Assembly (NCBI GenBank): GCA_033032865.1
Contig: JAWHQI010000068.1
Coordinates: forward strand, 8,990,001-9,054,000
Source of the DNA: Dactylorhiza incarnata
Taxonomy: Eukaryota; Streptophyta; Magnoliopsida; Asparagales; Orchidaceae
Length of the DNA: 64,000 bases
Direction of reading: 5' to 3'
The notes under the pieces: generated by a model
Database searches by the model: none
What the model saw: only the letters and a program-made list of their open reading frames with translations
Told to the model about the DNA's origin: nothing
Position numbers and translations under genes: made by a program
Part shown: piece after piece, positions 43,971-56,163 of the stretch
Layout of the letters: every line of letters begins with the position of its first letter
Position numbering within the stretch: position 1 is the stretch's first letter

Positions 43971-44300
43971 GGTGCAAATAGGGATTTACACAACAACTAC
44001 CATTAATATGTCTCTATAAATTCTGAGAAAATTATCCTAGTATAATAATCATCTAGAAACACCAAATCCAAAGTTTCATAATTTACCAGAGAGTATTTAT
44101 CCATAATTACTATTTATTACAAATGGTGTGCCAATAAGGGTTTACACTACAACTACCATTAATATGTCTCTATAAATTCTGAGAAAATTATCCTAGTACA
44201 ATAATCATCTAGAAACACCAAATCCAAAGTTTCATAATTTACCAGAGAGTATTTATCCATAATTGCTATTTATTACAAATGGTGTGCCAATAAGGGGTTA
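43971..44300. repeat. Second ~155-bp tandem array in D left LTR
   Basis: GGTGTGCCAATAAGGG-type unit starts at about 43971, 44125 and 44281, two full units containing ACTACCATTAATATGTCTC and CATAATTTACCAGAGAG. Unit length matches the first array although the sequence differs. The right LTR has it at about 53346-53670. Confidence 0.8.
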
Positions 44301-45305
44301 TATAACAAGTACTATATAATGACCTAAAATTCATCTAAAAATTATGGTAAAATTTACAGAGCTATAGGATCACCAAGGAAACCTACTAGAATAATTTCAT
44401 AATTCTCCAAGTGCATATGAGACCTAAATGTCATATTTGAATAAATTTGACCTAACCAAATAAATCAAATTAAGAGAAATAAATGAGGTCCAAAAATTCC
44501 AACAAAATTCCTAAATGTGCTTCTCCAGTCAAAGATCCATTTCCCAGAGTTTTGGATTTATCTCTAAGTTTTTGATTCAAATTATTTCATTAATTTAAAA
44601 GTGTGACAATTTTCATTTAATTAAAAACTTTAGGAAAATAACTTTCAAAAATCATGAAACTTATGTCAATGATGTATATCCTCATGACAAACACTAACCC
44701 CAAAGTTTCAGAGGCACGCAAGGTAAATCCCACCTTCAATTCCATCAAAAAGCTCAAAAGCCCAATTGACTATTAGCACCCCAATTTTCCTCTTAAGACC
44801 CAAACTTCATTTTGAAGTTCAGAGAAATATACTCATGCACATGTGATGAAATTTTAACCAGTGATCAAGATATATATAAATATCTTACCACCCAAATTTG
44901 GGGGTGTTTGGAGTTACACAACTCCATAAATACCAATTATTTACTATTGCTAATAACTGAAATATCTCAATGAATATACCTCCATAAATTCTCAAATTTT
45001 AACCCTAGTTGTATCATCATACCATGCATGCATGGTAAAACTTCAAGGGATTTGGTTAAGCCATTTAAAAGTTATAGCATTTTTAATTTCTGCCCTACAC
45101 AAGGAGCAGTCCTAGGAAAATGAGTGCCCTGGTGTCCACAGTCCACCAAATCAGTTGATTCAAGTGGAAAATGAAAGTAGACACATAGGGCTACAAAAGT
45201 TATACCTGCCACTTTTTGCAAATATGGCCTCTAAGACCTTCAAATTTTGCATGCAAAACCCTGCATGTTTGAAGGCAGAATTGCCTTGGTCTGCCAATAA
45301 AAATC

Positions 45306-45342
45306 AAGGAGACGAAATCAACGGCAGTGATTTCGTCTCCTT
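45306..45342. repeat. Perfect 15-bp hairpin in D left LTR
   Basis: AAGGAGACGAAATCA (45306-45320), 7-nt loop ACGGCAG, then the exact reverse complement (45328-45342). The right LTR has the same hairpin at 54721-54757 with loop ACGGCTG. Confidence 0.9.
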
Positions 45343-46116
45343 CCTCTAGCCGACGGCCCAGAAGGAAAGGGGACTGATCCCGGACAACTACTACCCTCCC
45401 CGGCCATCTGCCGCCGCCACCACCTCTGTTGAGGGGTTGGCCGTCGATTGGCGGTGGAATGGTGGCCGGAGGTGGGGTTTTTCGGCGATCCCTGGAGGAA
45501 GCCCAATCAGAGCTCGGGAGGGAAAAATTCCATGGCTGCCGGGTCAATTGAGCCTGACTACCCTTGCTAAGACCCTAGATGACTAGCACAGAGGGAGAGG
45601 GGGAGAAATCGTGCCTGATTTTGTGCTTGGAGATGCGTGTTGTGGTGGTGCGGCATGGTGGCGGCAAGCTCCAGCGATCCTCCCCGATTCCTTGATTCTC
45701 CACGGTTTGCTTCACTCCAGGACACTAGCTCCACTCCTCTCAACGTTCTGAAGCTATTGGAAGGGTCTAAAATGGCTGATATGGGCTGTACATATGGTTT
45801 TGAGCTGGTGATTTTCGGCCTCCTCCTTGGATGCTCCTCCCAGCCACCAAGTGGCACCATTTCAGCCCAAATTCGGCTGAGGAGTTATGGAGGAGGTCAG
45901 ATTTGGTCTTGGGCAGAGGAGAGGAGGGCCATATGGCAAGCTCTCCTCAAAATCCTCTTTGTCATTAATGGAGGAGGGGAAAAATTCCACTTTTGCCCCC
46001 ATGCATGCCTTTGCATGTTGGAAATAGGGGGCAAGGCTGGTCATTGACTCTTGGGCCTCAGAATGGGCTTTGGGTGAGGGCCTTAATCCATTGGAATTTG
46101 GATTAATTCCAAATAA

Positions 46117-46640
46117 GCCCAATTTAGGCAAAATTGACCCTATGTTAACTTTTGAGTTGACTTGGTCAATTGGGTGTGTTGACTGGTCCAATGTGATGGT
46201 TTTGGATCTATTGACACCACCCAAGGTTGGTTGAGTCATTGTGAGGACCTAGGTGAGCTAATTTGACCAATAAGTGTGATTTTGACCAAAATTGGGGGAA
46301 TGTTGACTTTGGTCAATTTGGCCAAATTGAAGACTCCATGATGGGGCTTTTGAGTCAATTAGGTCCCCCCATGATGTTCTAAGACTAGGGGTGAAATCAA
46401 TTTCATGCTTTGGGGTTCAATTGAACTTATTGGGGAGGATTTGACCTATGTTGACCCAAGTTTGACTTTGGTCAATTGGGTCAATTGGTGACCCCATGAT
46501 GGGGCTTTTGGGTCTATTGCATTACTTGGAGTGTTTATCATCTAATGGTGGAGTTAATTTGCTAGTGTGAGTTCATGTTGAGCTAGTTTGACCTAGGTTG
46601 ACTTGAGTCTTATAGTAGACCACAAGTGAGTTCACCTAAC
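46117..46640. promoter_or_regulatory. TTGAC (W-box core) cluster in D U3
   Basis: By eye about 12 TTGAC on plus and 5 on minus within ~520 bp, mostly as TTGACC, TTGACTT or GGTCAATT; about one would be expected by chance. TTGAC(C/T) is the core bound by WRKY factors. It lies at the 5' end of the LTR on the element strand. The matching zone in the right LTR is about 55540-56030. Confidence 0.6.
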
Positions 46641-46743
46641 CCTAGGTATCCTAAGGCTGCAATCTAGCTCAAACTCACCACACTCACCACTTGTCTCACC
46701 CTAAATTGGAGTTAGGGGGTCTAGTAGGAAATGGGATGTTACA

Positions 46744-49700
46744 ATTCCCAATAAACCAAAGAATAATTTCGTCCTCGAAATTTAAGTTCGGGACCACGGG
46801 GTTCCAGGCTCATGAAGATGAGAAGTCTCAAGGTTATCACAAGACTATCTTATAATTGTTATATTATCTTATAATCAATATCTCAACCTATCCATTCTTC
46901 AAATATATTCCAAGGTTGCACTTGTGAAGTCAGTACGATGTCTTCTCAGTAATTAATTCCAACAATATTCCAAGATCTTCCTATTGATATAAAAGAAAGG
47001 TCTATATACAAAATTCTATAACAATCCATCAACAATAATTCATCGTATGAATTCTTCCAATTATGCGTTCAAATTCTACTTCGTGAAGGAAGTATCAAAA
47101 TGTGTAACCATAAATTCCATCAAAATTTTCAGAAGTTCATATTGTTATCAAAAGTTCATGCACAAGTTTACATAACTATTCTGTATAAATAATTCACGAT
47201 CCGAGTTTCCTAAGTTATAACCTCAAACACTACATTGTGAAGGAAGTACCATATATATGGATATAAATTCCAGGAAAATTACCTGAGGTGTATAATATTA
47301 TCCCAAAGTTATGTCCAGATTTCTAGAATATTCCTAGTATCAATTATTCCAGGTATGAATATTCTAAGTTATAACTCCAAATATCCAGTCCACGCAGCTT
47401 TAAGTTCATTAGCTTACTTGATTGTGGGATGAAGCAAAACGGGATAATTGAATAATTAATGATTAATGAACTATATTTTCATCAAAAGTCCCACAAAGAA
47501 TCTATAAAGTAAAATCTCACCCTGTTAAGCGAGTGCCATAACTTATGTCTTTTCATAATGTTTTGACCTAAAAAAAATGCTCTTTTAAGGTCTGTGTGAT
47601 AATTTATATAAACTCCAATTCTCATTAGTTTTCATTTAATTTCATCGTATATGCTCTTGACATTAAAACTCTGTTCCCCATTGTTTCAAATAATCTTAAT
47701 GGTGATTATGTTGATTTTTAACATATGTGATCCGGTCCTTGATGCTATCCGGGCGAAGAATCATACATGATGTACATGCCTTAGATATATTGTTCGTCAA
47801 TTTCAAATTCTTTGGGTTATTATACCCTTGATATCATGTCACAACAATTTAATCTTGGTCGTTCAACATCCTGATGTCCTTATCTGTCTTTTAGTATGAA
47901 GTCTGCAATGACTCTACTTAATTCAATCTACAAGTTTCCAATATAATGAACTTTTCACATTAAAAGGTTTGGCTTTGTTGAGTAAGCCAAATGTGTGTCG
48001 CCTTCGAATGCCCTAAAATGCAAAAGTCCGTGCTATAACTCTAACTTGCAGGGGCCTGGTTACAATCCACATAGCTCATAAGGTGGTTTGTTTGTCCCAA
48101 GAAGCTAGCTTGACCCTCCTAGGATTCTAACCATTTGACAAAATTTAGGTATTTGGTCATCCAACGATATTTGCACTGTTTCCCCAAATATAACCGAATC
48201 ATCGTCTCCGAATTGGGGTGGTAAATCTAAGGCACTGCACTTCGCATGAGGTTAATTACATTTGTTTACTTCTTAAGATCACGAGAGCCTGTTGTTCATT
48301 CCATTCTTATCTAGTCCATATCCAACTCAAACCTGCGCTAAGTCCGTAATTCATGTCGGTTCTCTCTTGCGCTTTTCAAGAGTTTATTAGTCAAATCTTT
48401 AATCGATGTTAAGTTCATTAATCGTGTGTTACGACAATTGAGTTGAGATGGTAGAGGGTCTATGAATATACTGTTGAGGCAATAATTATCACACCACCTT
48501 AACTGAGTGCAAAACTCTTTCTACAATCAGTGTTGCCTCGGTCTTAGGTCTTTTAAAAGTAATTTCACAATTCTCTTGAGGATTTGCAAGTGATTTATAG
48601 CATGACTTGTGCTAGGGAAGGCACAATCAGTCCTTAGGTTGCGTACTAAGTAGCTATCTATGACATCATGCTCGAATTTGGAGATTCTCTCATGTCTTAT
48701 ACTATTTTCCTTGTTCTCAAGAGTCGCATGCAAGGATGTATCTAGGCGACCTGATCTAAAACTTCAAAGACTTCATTTACTATTTTCTTTGTTTACTTGT
48801 CTGCATAACCTTAGAGCGTTAAGGGAGGCGAATAACCATTCTTGAAAGGCTCTATGTTCTTATTCTGATTGTGTATTCCTAACAGCCTCGTCATAATATA
48901 AATAATTCATATTTCTTAGGACGAAGGAATTCTTCAAGGGTCTCGACCTTTAGGAAGGGTTGGTCATGAGACATACTTCAAAATCTCTTCTTAAGTCGAG
49001 TAAAGTTTGAATACTTCAAGATTGCTTATGTTTTTGACGAACATTTCCAAAAAAAATAAGGTCTAGGAAACTCGAGTTGGTATCAAACTAGCCCCAATAA
49101 ACAAAAGGGATTAGCCCCCATACATTTCGGGCTAAGTTCCTGATATCATTATGATCTATTGTCCTAGGTATTCACTCACTCCTTAGGGCATACAACTCTA
49201 GACCTGGAGTTCCATCCTGAGGCATATTGACATTTCACATACTTTAGGCCATCAAGGTTACTAATTATCACAACCTTTTCAAGATTAATCTATGGGCAAA
49301 CCACAAATGGGCCTTTTCTGAACTCAAATCCTTATCCGACCTCCGGTGTTTGTCACGATGATCATTTCGGTGTAACCCAGTTGTTTGTTTGAAGATTAAG
49401 TTTACGATTCTCCTACTGTCCACTAATGGTGTTCGTGCACAGAATCTCTTGAGGCGGTCCTTCTCATTGGGTAGGGAGTGATGATATCACTTGATATTAG
49501 AATTAAGGACGTCGGAGTTTTAAGCTTTAGGTAACTATTTTCTCAATAGACTCTTTCTTTAGTCACTTTGGGGGTCATAACACCTTAATCCGTCTATGCC
49601 TGAGGTTGGTTTGGATTAGTGTACGCTATAAAATCATCTTGGTGTGTCAAACTAGAAAGATGTCCTAGTTGGGTTGGCCTAACTCATTGATTAATGGACT

Positions 49701-49831
49701 ATTTTGTGTGATTTTTACACATGGGCACACCACTGCTTCCGCTGCTAGTTTATCCTCAAACTAACTCGAGCGGGGGTGTCCCAGGGTTTGTGGACTTCTT
49801 TCTCGTTGGATCGTTGTGCTCTGATACCAGT
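46744..49831 (-). other. Internal region of D, non-coding
   Basis: 3.1 kb with no frame above about 70 codons on either strand and no retroelement motif I can recognise beyond the terminal sites. The start side (minus) holds the PBS at 49818-49829. Nearest the left LTR, the PPT position reads TTATTGGGAAT on the element strand, a weak polypurine tract. Confidence 0.8.
49818..49829 (-). promoter_or_regulatory. PBS of D, initiator tRNA-Met type
   Basis: TGGTATCAGAGC on the minus strand, two bases from the right LTR; full 12-base complement of initiator tRNA-Met. Confidence 0.92.
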
Positions 49832-52800
49832 TGTAAGATCCCTCTCCCGCACCAGGAGAGTTCCTGGATCTTATGCCCAGAACCGCCGCCTTACGGAGGT
49901 GTTAGCACACAAGTTAGCCACCTCCGCAAGACGCCGATCCTGCCGGCAAGAACGATCAAACATGCCAACAAGAGATAAGAAGAAAAACTAGTACACAAGT
50001 CCACAATCACACGAATCTGTATATATATATCCAAAAGTAAACTGTCCATCATGAGTACCATAAAAGAAAGAGTAAAAGGGGCTTATGCCCAATACATAAC
50101 CAAGGTAGAACAAAATCTCGCTCTCTCACTCTACATCTATACGGAAGCTAACAACTCTCAATTCTTCAAACACCTGTCTTGTAGTAGAAGTATTGCATGG
50201 CTTCTGCTCCTCAGCTCCTGCCATCATGTCTTGGCTGGTCGTGTTGGTGCTCCAGCTCCTCGAACACCTACGGTCACAACCGACCGTTAGTCATAAAGAC
50301 TAAGCCGATTTTGTCCCTGCCTCCCTCCGCGACTCCTAGGCACCGTGCGGGAGGAAGAAGCGGAGGAAAACAAAGTGGAGTAATCAAGAAGGTAGCAGGT
50401 GACAAACATTCTACGCTAACAAGAGTATATCCATATAAATTCTATGCTAGCAGTATGAGCAAGTAAACAGTATTAAGTGCAGTAGAGTAATATCGCAGCA
50501 GTAAAAGAAGTAAGCATAGAGAAGCAGTGCGACGCAAGTAAAGTAATTTAAAAGTAACCATTGATTTATAGGGATGCCCATACAAACCTATAGACCAAGG
50601 GGTCGTTTAGCAGGGCCTATCGTATAAAAAGTCCCATACCAATTTATACGATAGGGGTAGGGGTTGAAATGCAATGTTCATGCTATGACATGCAAGGTAT
50701 GTTGTTATGCTATGTTCATACAAGTGCAACTCACTCACTACGACTCTATGCGCATAGACCTTTAGTTCCCCCTTTTTGGAGCTAGCAAGACTCCCAGGAT
50801 ACTCCCGTAGTAGCAAACGGAAGCTGTGGGTTGGGCCTCGCCCACCGCTAGGTTGGTATTCACACTACCTAACCTAGACCTATCGTACGCCTCAACACAA
50901 AACCGCAGAGCGTCTGCTTACTCTTGCTGACTGGACCGCCAGACTTTCATGGCTAAGTGTAATTACCATACTTGCCGAGTCAACGTATTGACGTCGGTGT
51001 GAACGACCATCCAATACCGAAGACCCACCACCTTCGTGCACATGCAACATGCTCTACCATCTATCTCCGATCCATAAGCTCCCCGGGCTAACCTGCCCGT
51101 CATTAATAACCTTCCGAGCCACCGGCTCACCGGACCAACCCGTCCGTACCAACAAACACTACTGAGTCACAAGCTCACCTGACTTATCAATCCGCTCTCA
51201 CAAACACGGAGCTTACTGCTCGTAGCACCAACCAACTAAGCTCCCGTAACCACGGGGTGTGGGTGAGTGTATTATTAAATTATTCTTGTATAACATCTTA
51301 TCCCTACGGTTTGCGATTAATCTTGGACTCCCCGAGGAATACCCTGTAAGGGGCTCGCTACGGTACTAGGAACTACAATGGGATGACACCCCAAAGTTCC
51401 CTTTCTCAAGACACTTAGTATTATTGGTATCTACCCATAAGATTACCCTCTTATTATTCCACTTAAATTAAACCTCAGCGCTTTATGACCCTCTAAGGGG
51501 AAGGACGATCTTTCGTCAATCCCGAGCACAGCTTTACCCATAGTTCACTAAGCACTCTCATCGTCTAAACTCCTATTTAGACTACTCTTGTTTAGTTCTT
51601 ATTATACTTGGAAGTTTAGGGTGGATCCTGGACTTCCCGAGGGCTACCCGGTGAAAGGTTCGCAAGGTACTAAGGTATGTGATGGGATGATGCCCAACCC
51701 CTTTCCAGGACAATTAATATTCTTGGTGACTACCCTGACCCAACATTCCACCTTCTCATTATTCTTTATAACTTAAGTGTTTTCACGCCTTATGTTTCAT
51801 CCCGCTCCTAAGCAATCGCTCTTTTGGACTCAACTCTAATAGCTCTTAGTCCTCTAAGTGGTCTAAACTCATCTCTTGTTATAAATCAATTCTCACTGAT
51901 TTCTTTTGTGATTCTATTGACCTAATCATCATAATGAGTTTTTACTATCCGCAGACCACGATATATAAGTGACTTAGATCACTATGATGGAACCTTAGTC
52001 AAATTACTTCCAAATGACTTCTAATTTTTATCATAGGTATGAATAGCGGATAAAATAAGGGATGATCAAAATCCAAGCATATTTCATATAATTTTGACCT
52101 CTATAAAAATTCATTAATTACTAATCTGAATCTAAAATGTGAAGGAGGTATCATGCTAGTGAATTCAAAATTGTTAAATTTCCTTCCAGAGATGAAATGT
52201 GACATGATAACAAGATTTCCAATATTTCATATCTTTCCAGCAATTAAATAACCAAGATCTCTAATTATCAATGAATGAATGGAAAAATAATATTACACAT
52301 CAAGTACAAGGTTTTGACTTCCTAAAATCCTGGAATTGACATAAAAACACTAATTCCAGAAGATCACATTTTTCCAATCATTTTAAAACCACAATTTCTA
52401 TTTATCTTTAAAGGAGAGACAAAAAGGCTTTACACTACAAGTACTGAAATTAGACTTCCTAAAATTCTGGAAAAATTACAGTAGCTTCATATTGACATAA
52501 AAACACTAATTCCAGGTCACATTTTTCCAATCATTTTAAACCCACAATTTCTATTTATCTTTAAAGGAGAGACAAAATGGCTTTACACTACAAGTACTGA
52601 AATTAGACTTCCTAAAATTTTAGAAAAATTACAGTAGCTTCATATTGACATAAAAACACTAATTCCAGAAGATCACATTTTCCAATCTTTTTAAACCCAC
52701 AATTTCTATTTATCTTTAAAGGAGAGACAAAATGGCTTTACACTACAAGTACTGAAATTAGACATCCTAAAATTCTGGAAAAATTACAGTAGCTTCAAAT

Positions 52801-55800
52801 TGACATAACAACACTAATTCCAGAAGATCACATTTTTCCAATCATTTTAAACCCACAATTTCTATTCATCTTTAAAGGAGAGACAAAATGGCTTTACACT
52901 ACAAGTACTGATATTAGGCTTCCTAAAATTCTGGAAAACTTATAGTAGCTTCATATTGACATAAAAACACTAATTCCAGAAGGTCACATTTTTTCAATTA
53001 TTGTAAACCCACAATTTCTATTTATCTTTAAAGGAGAGACAAAATGGCTTTACACTACAAGTACTGAAATTAAACTTCCTAAAATTCTGGAAAAATCACA
53101 GTAGCTTCATATTGACATAAAAACACTAATTCCAGAAGATCACATTTTTCCAATCTTTTTAAACCCACAATTTCTATTTATTTTTAAAGGAGAGACAAAA
53201 TGGCTTTACACTACAAGTACTGAAATTAGACTTCCTAAAATTCTGGAAAAATTACAGTAGCTTCAAATAGACATAAGAACACTAATTCCAGAAGATCACA
53301 TTTTTCCAATCATTTTAAACCCACAATTTCTATTCATATTTAAAGGGGTGCAAATAGGGATTTACACAACAACTACCATTAATATGTCTCTATAAATTCT
53401 GAGAAAATTATCCTAGTATAATAATCATCTAAAAACACCAAATCCAAAGTTTCATAATTTACCAGAGAGTATTTATCCATAATTGCTATTTATTACAAAT
53501 GGTGTGCCAATAAGGGTTTACACTACAACTACCATTAATATGCCACTATAAATTATGAGAAACTTATCCTAGTACAATAATCATCTAGAAACACCAAATC
53601 CAAAGTTTCATAATTTACCAGAGAGTATTTATCCATAATTGCTATTTATTATAAATGGTGTGCCAATAAGGGGTTATATAACAAGTACTATATAATGACC
53701 TAAAATTCATCTAAAAATTATGGTAAAATTTATAGAGCTATAAGATCACCAAGGAAACCTACTATAATAATTTCATAATTCTCCAAGTGCATATGAGACC
53801 TAAATGTCATATTTGAATAAATTTGTCCTAACCAAATAAATCAAATTCAGAGAAATAAATGAGGTCCAAAAATTCCAACAAAATTCCTAAATGTGCTTTT
53901 CCAGTCAAAGATCCCTTTCCCAGAGTTTTGGAGCTTTTCCAGTCAAAGATCCCTTTCCCAGAGTTTTGGATTTATCTCTAAGTTTTTGATTCAAATTATT
54001 TCATTAATTTAAAAATGTGACAATTTTCATTTAATTAAAAACTTTAGTAAAATAACTTCCAAAAATCATGAAACTTATGTCAATGATGTATATCCTCATA
54101 ACATACACTAACCCCAAAGTTTCAGAGGCATGCAAGGTGATTCCCACCTTCAATTCCATCAAAAAGCTCAAAAGCCCAATTGACTATTAGCACCCCAATT
54201 TTCCTCTTAAGACCCAAACTTCATTTTGAAGTTCAGAGAAATATACTCATGCACATGTGATGAAATTTTAACCAGTGATCAAGATATATATAAATAGCTT
54301 ACCACCCAAATTTGGGCGTGTTTGGAGTTACAGAACTCCATAAATACCAATTATTTACTATTGCTAATAACTGAAATATCTCTATGAATATAGCTACATA
54401 AATTCTCAAATTTTAACCCTAGGTGTATCATCATACCATGCATGCATGGTATAAATTTCAAGGGATTTGGTTAAGCCATTTAAAAGTTATAGCATTTTTA
54501 ATTTCTACCCTACACAAGGAGCAGTTCTAGGAAAATGAGTGCCCTGGTATCCACATTGCACCAAATCATTTGATTCAAGTGGCAAATGAAAGTAGACACA
54601 TAGGGCTACAAAAGTTATCTCTGCCACCTTTTGCAAATACGGCCTCTAAGGCCTTCAATGTTTGCATGCAAAACCATTCATGTTTGAAGGCAGAATTGCC
54701 TTGGTCTGCCAATAGAGATCAAGGAGACGAAATCAACGGCTGTGATTTCGTCTCCTTCCTCTAGTCGACGGCCCAGAAGGAAAGGGGCCTGATCCCGGCC
54801 AACCACTACCCTCCCTGGCCATCTGCTTCCGCCACCACCTCCATTGAGGGTTTGGTCGTCGATTGGCGGTGGAATGGTGGCCGGAGGTGGGGTTTTCCGG
54901 CGATCCCTGGAGGAAGCCCAATCGGAGCTTGGGAGGGAAAAATCCCATGGATGTCGGCTCAATTGAGCCCGACTGCCCTTGCTAAGACCCTAGATGACTA
55001 GCACAGAGGGAGAGGGGGATAAATCGTGCCTGATTTCGTGCTTGGAGATGCGTGTTGTGGTGGTGCGGCATGGTGGCGGCAAGCTCCGGCGATCCTCCCC
55101 GATTCCTTGATTATCCATGGTTTGCTTCACTCCAGGACACAAGCTCCACTCCTCTCAATGTTCTGAAGCTATTGGAAGGGTCTAAAATGGCTGATATGGG
55201 CTGTACATATGGTTTTGAGCTGGTGATTTTCGGTCACCTCCTTGGATGCTCCTCCCAGCCACCAAGTGGCACCATTTCAGCCCAAATTCGGCAGACGAGT
55301 TATGGAGGAGGTCAGATTTGGTCTTGAGCAGAGGAGAGGAGGGCCATATGGCAAGCTCTCCTCAAAATCCTCTTTGTCCTTAATGGAGGAGTGGAAAAAT
55401 TCCACTTTTGCCCCCATGCATGCCTTTGCATGTTGGAAATAGGGGGCAAGGCTGGTCATTGACTTTTGGGCCTCAGAATGGGCTTTGGGTGAGGGCCTTA
55501 ATCCATTGGAATTTGGATTAATTCCAAATAAGCCCAATTTAGGCAAAATTGACCCTATGTTGACTTTTGGGTTGACTTGGTCAATTGGGTGTGTTGACTG
55601 GTCCAATGTGATGGTTTTGGATATATTGACACCACCCAAGGTTGGTGGAGTCATGGTGAGGACCTAGGTGAGCTAATTTGACCAATAAGTGTGATTTTGA
55701 CCAAAATTGGGGGAATGTTGACTTTGGTCAATTTGGCCAAATTGAAGACTCCATGATGGGGCTTTTGAGTCAACTAGGTCCCCCATGATGTTCTAATACT

Positions 55801-56158
55801 AGGGGTGAAATCAATTTCATGCTTTGTGGTTCTATTGAACTTATTGTGGAGGATTTGACCTATGTTGACCCAAGTTTGACTTTGGTCAAATTGGGTCAAT
55901 TGTTGACCCCATGATGGGGCTTTTGGGTCTATTGCATTCCTTGGAGTATTTAACATCTAATGGTGGAGTCAATTTGCAAGTGTGAATTCATGTTGATCTA
56001 GTTTGACCTAGGTTGGCTTGAGTCTTATAGCAGACCACAAGTTAGTTCACCTAACCCTAGGTATCCTAAGGCTGCAATCTAGCTCAAACTCACCACACTC
56101 ACCACTTGTCTCACCCTAAATTGGAGTTAGGGGGTCTAGTAGTTAATGGGATGTTACA
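49832..56158 (-). mobile_element. Right LTR of D (5' LTR), 6.3 kb
   Basis: Same order of blocks as the left LTR. It is 898 bp shorter, mostly because the 155-bp array has 6 units instead of 12. A 38-bp direct duplication near 53898-53973 (CTTTTCCAGTCAAAGATCCC...) is absent from the left LTR. Confidence 0.92.
52310..53345. repeat. 155-bp tandem array in D right LTR, 6 units
   Basis: GGAGAGAC starts at about 52413, 52566, 52721, 52877, 53033 and 53189. It lacks the five-unit higher-order pattern of the left LTR. Confidence 0.9.
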
Positions 56159-56163
56159 ATTGG

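Larger units (their letters stand above)
39519..46743 (-). mobile_element. Left LTR of D (3' LTR), 7.2 kb
   Basis: TGTAAGATCCC to GATGTTACA on plus. From left: a conserved outer 2.4 kb with CGAGCC/CCGGGCT words, a 155-bp tandem array (42000-43970), a ~155-bp second array (43971-44300), AT-rich sequence, a hairpin (45306-45342), a GC-richer block (45350-46050) and a TTGAC-rich U3 end (46117-46640). No convincing gene: frames of 136 codons (45637-46047, plus) and 125 codons (45862-46239, minus) overlap antisense; the first is cut short in the other LTR. Confidence 0.9.
39519..56158 (-). mobile_element. LARD-like element D with 6-7-kb LTRs
   Basis: 16,640 bp: left LTR 39519-46743 (7225 bp), internal 46744-49831 (3088 bp), right LTR 49832-56158 (6327 bp). 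A PBS for initiator tRNA-Met sits on the minus strand beside the right LTR, so the element reads right to left. Element-strand sequence near the 3' end of the internal region (TTTCGAGGACGAAATTATTC, 46763-46782) resembles the pol end of plant Tekay-type gypsy elements, suggesting a Tekay-derived non-autonomous element. No protein domain is visible. LTRs of this size exceed those usually described for LARDs (about 4-5 kb). Confidence 0.88.

Noticed and set aside
45637..46239. Overlapping frames of 136 (plus) and 125 (minus) codons in the D LTR, repeated at 55052-55654
   Set aside because: They recur because the LTR is repeated. The plus frame is shortened to 91 codons in the right LTR, and the two frames overlap antisense; no domain is recognisable.
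46744..49831. Hidden gypsy pol in the D internal region
   Set aside because: I looked on the minus strand for RT, RNase H and integrase motifs and found none convincing; very old remnants would need a profile search.
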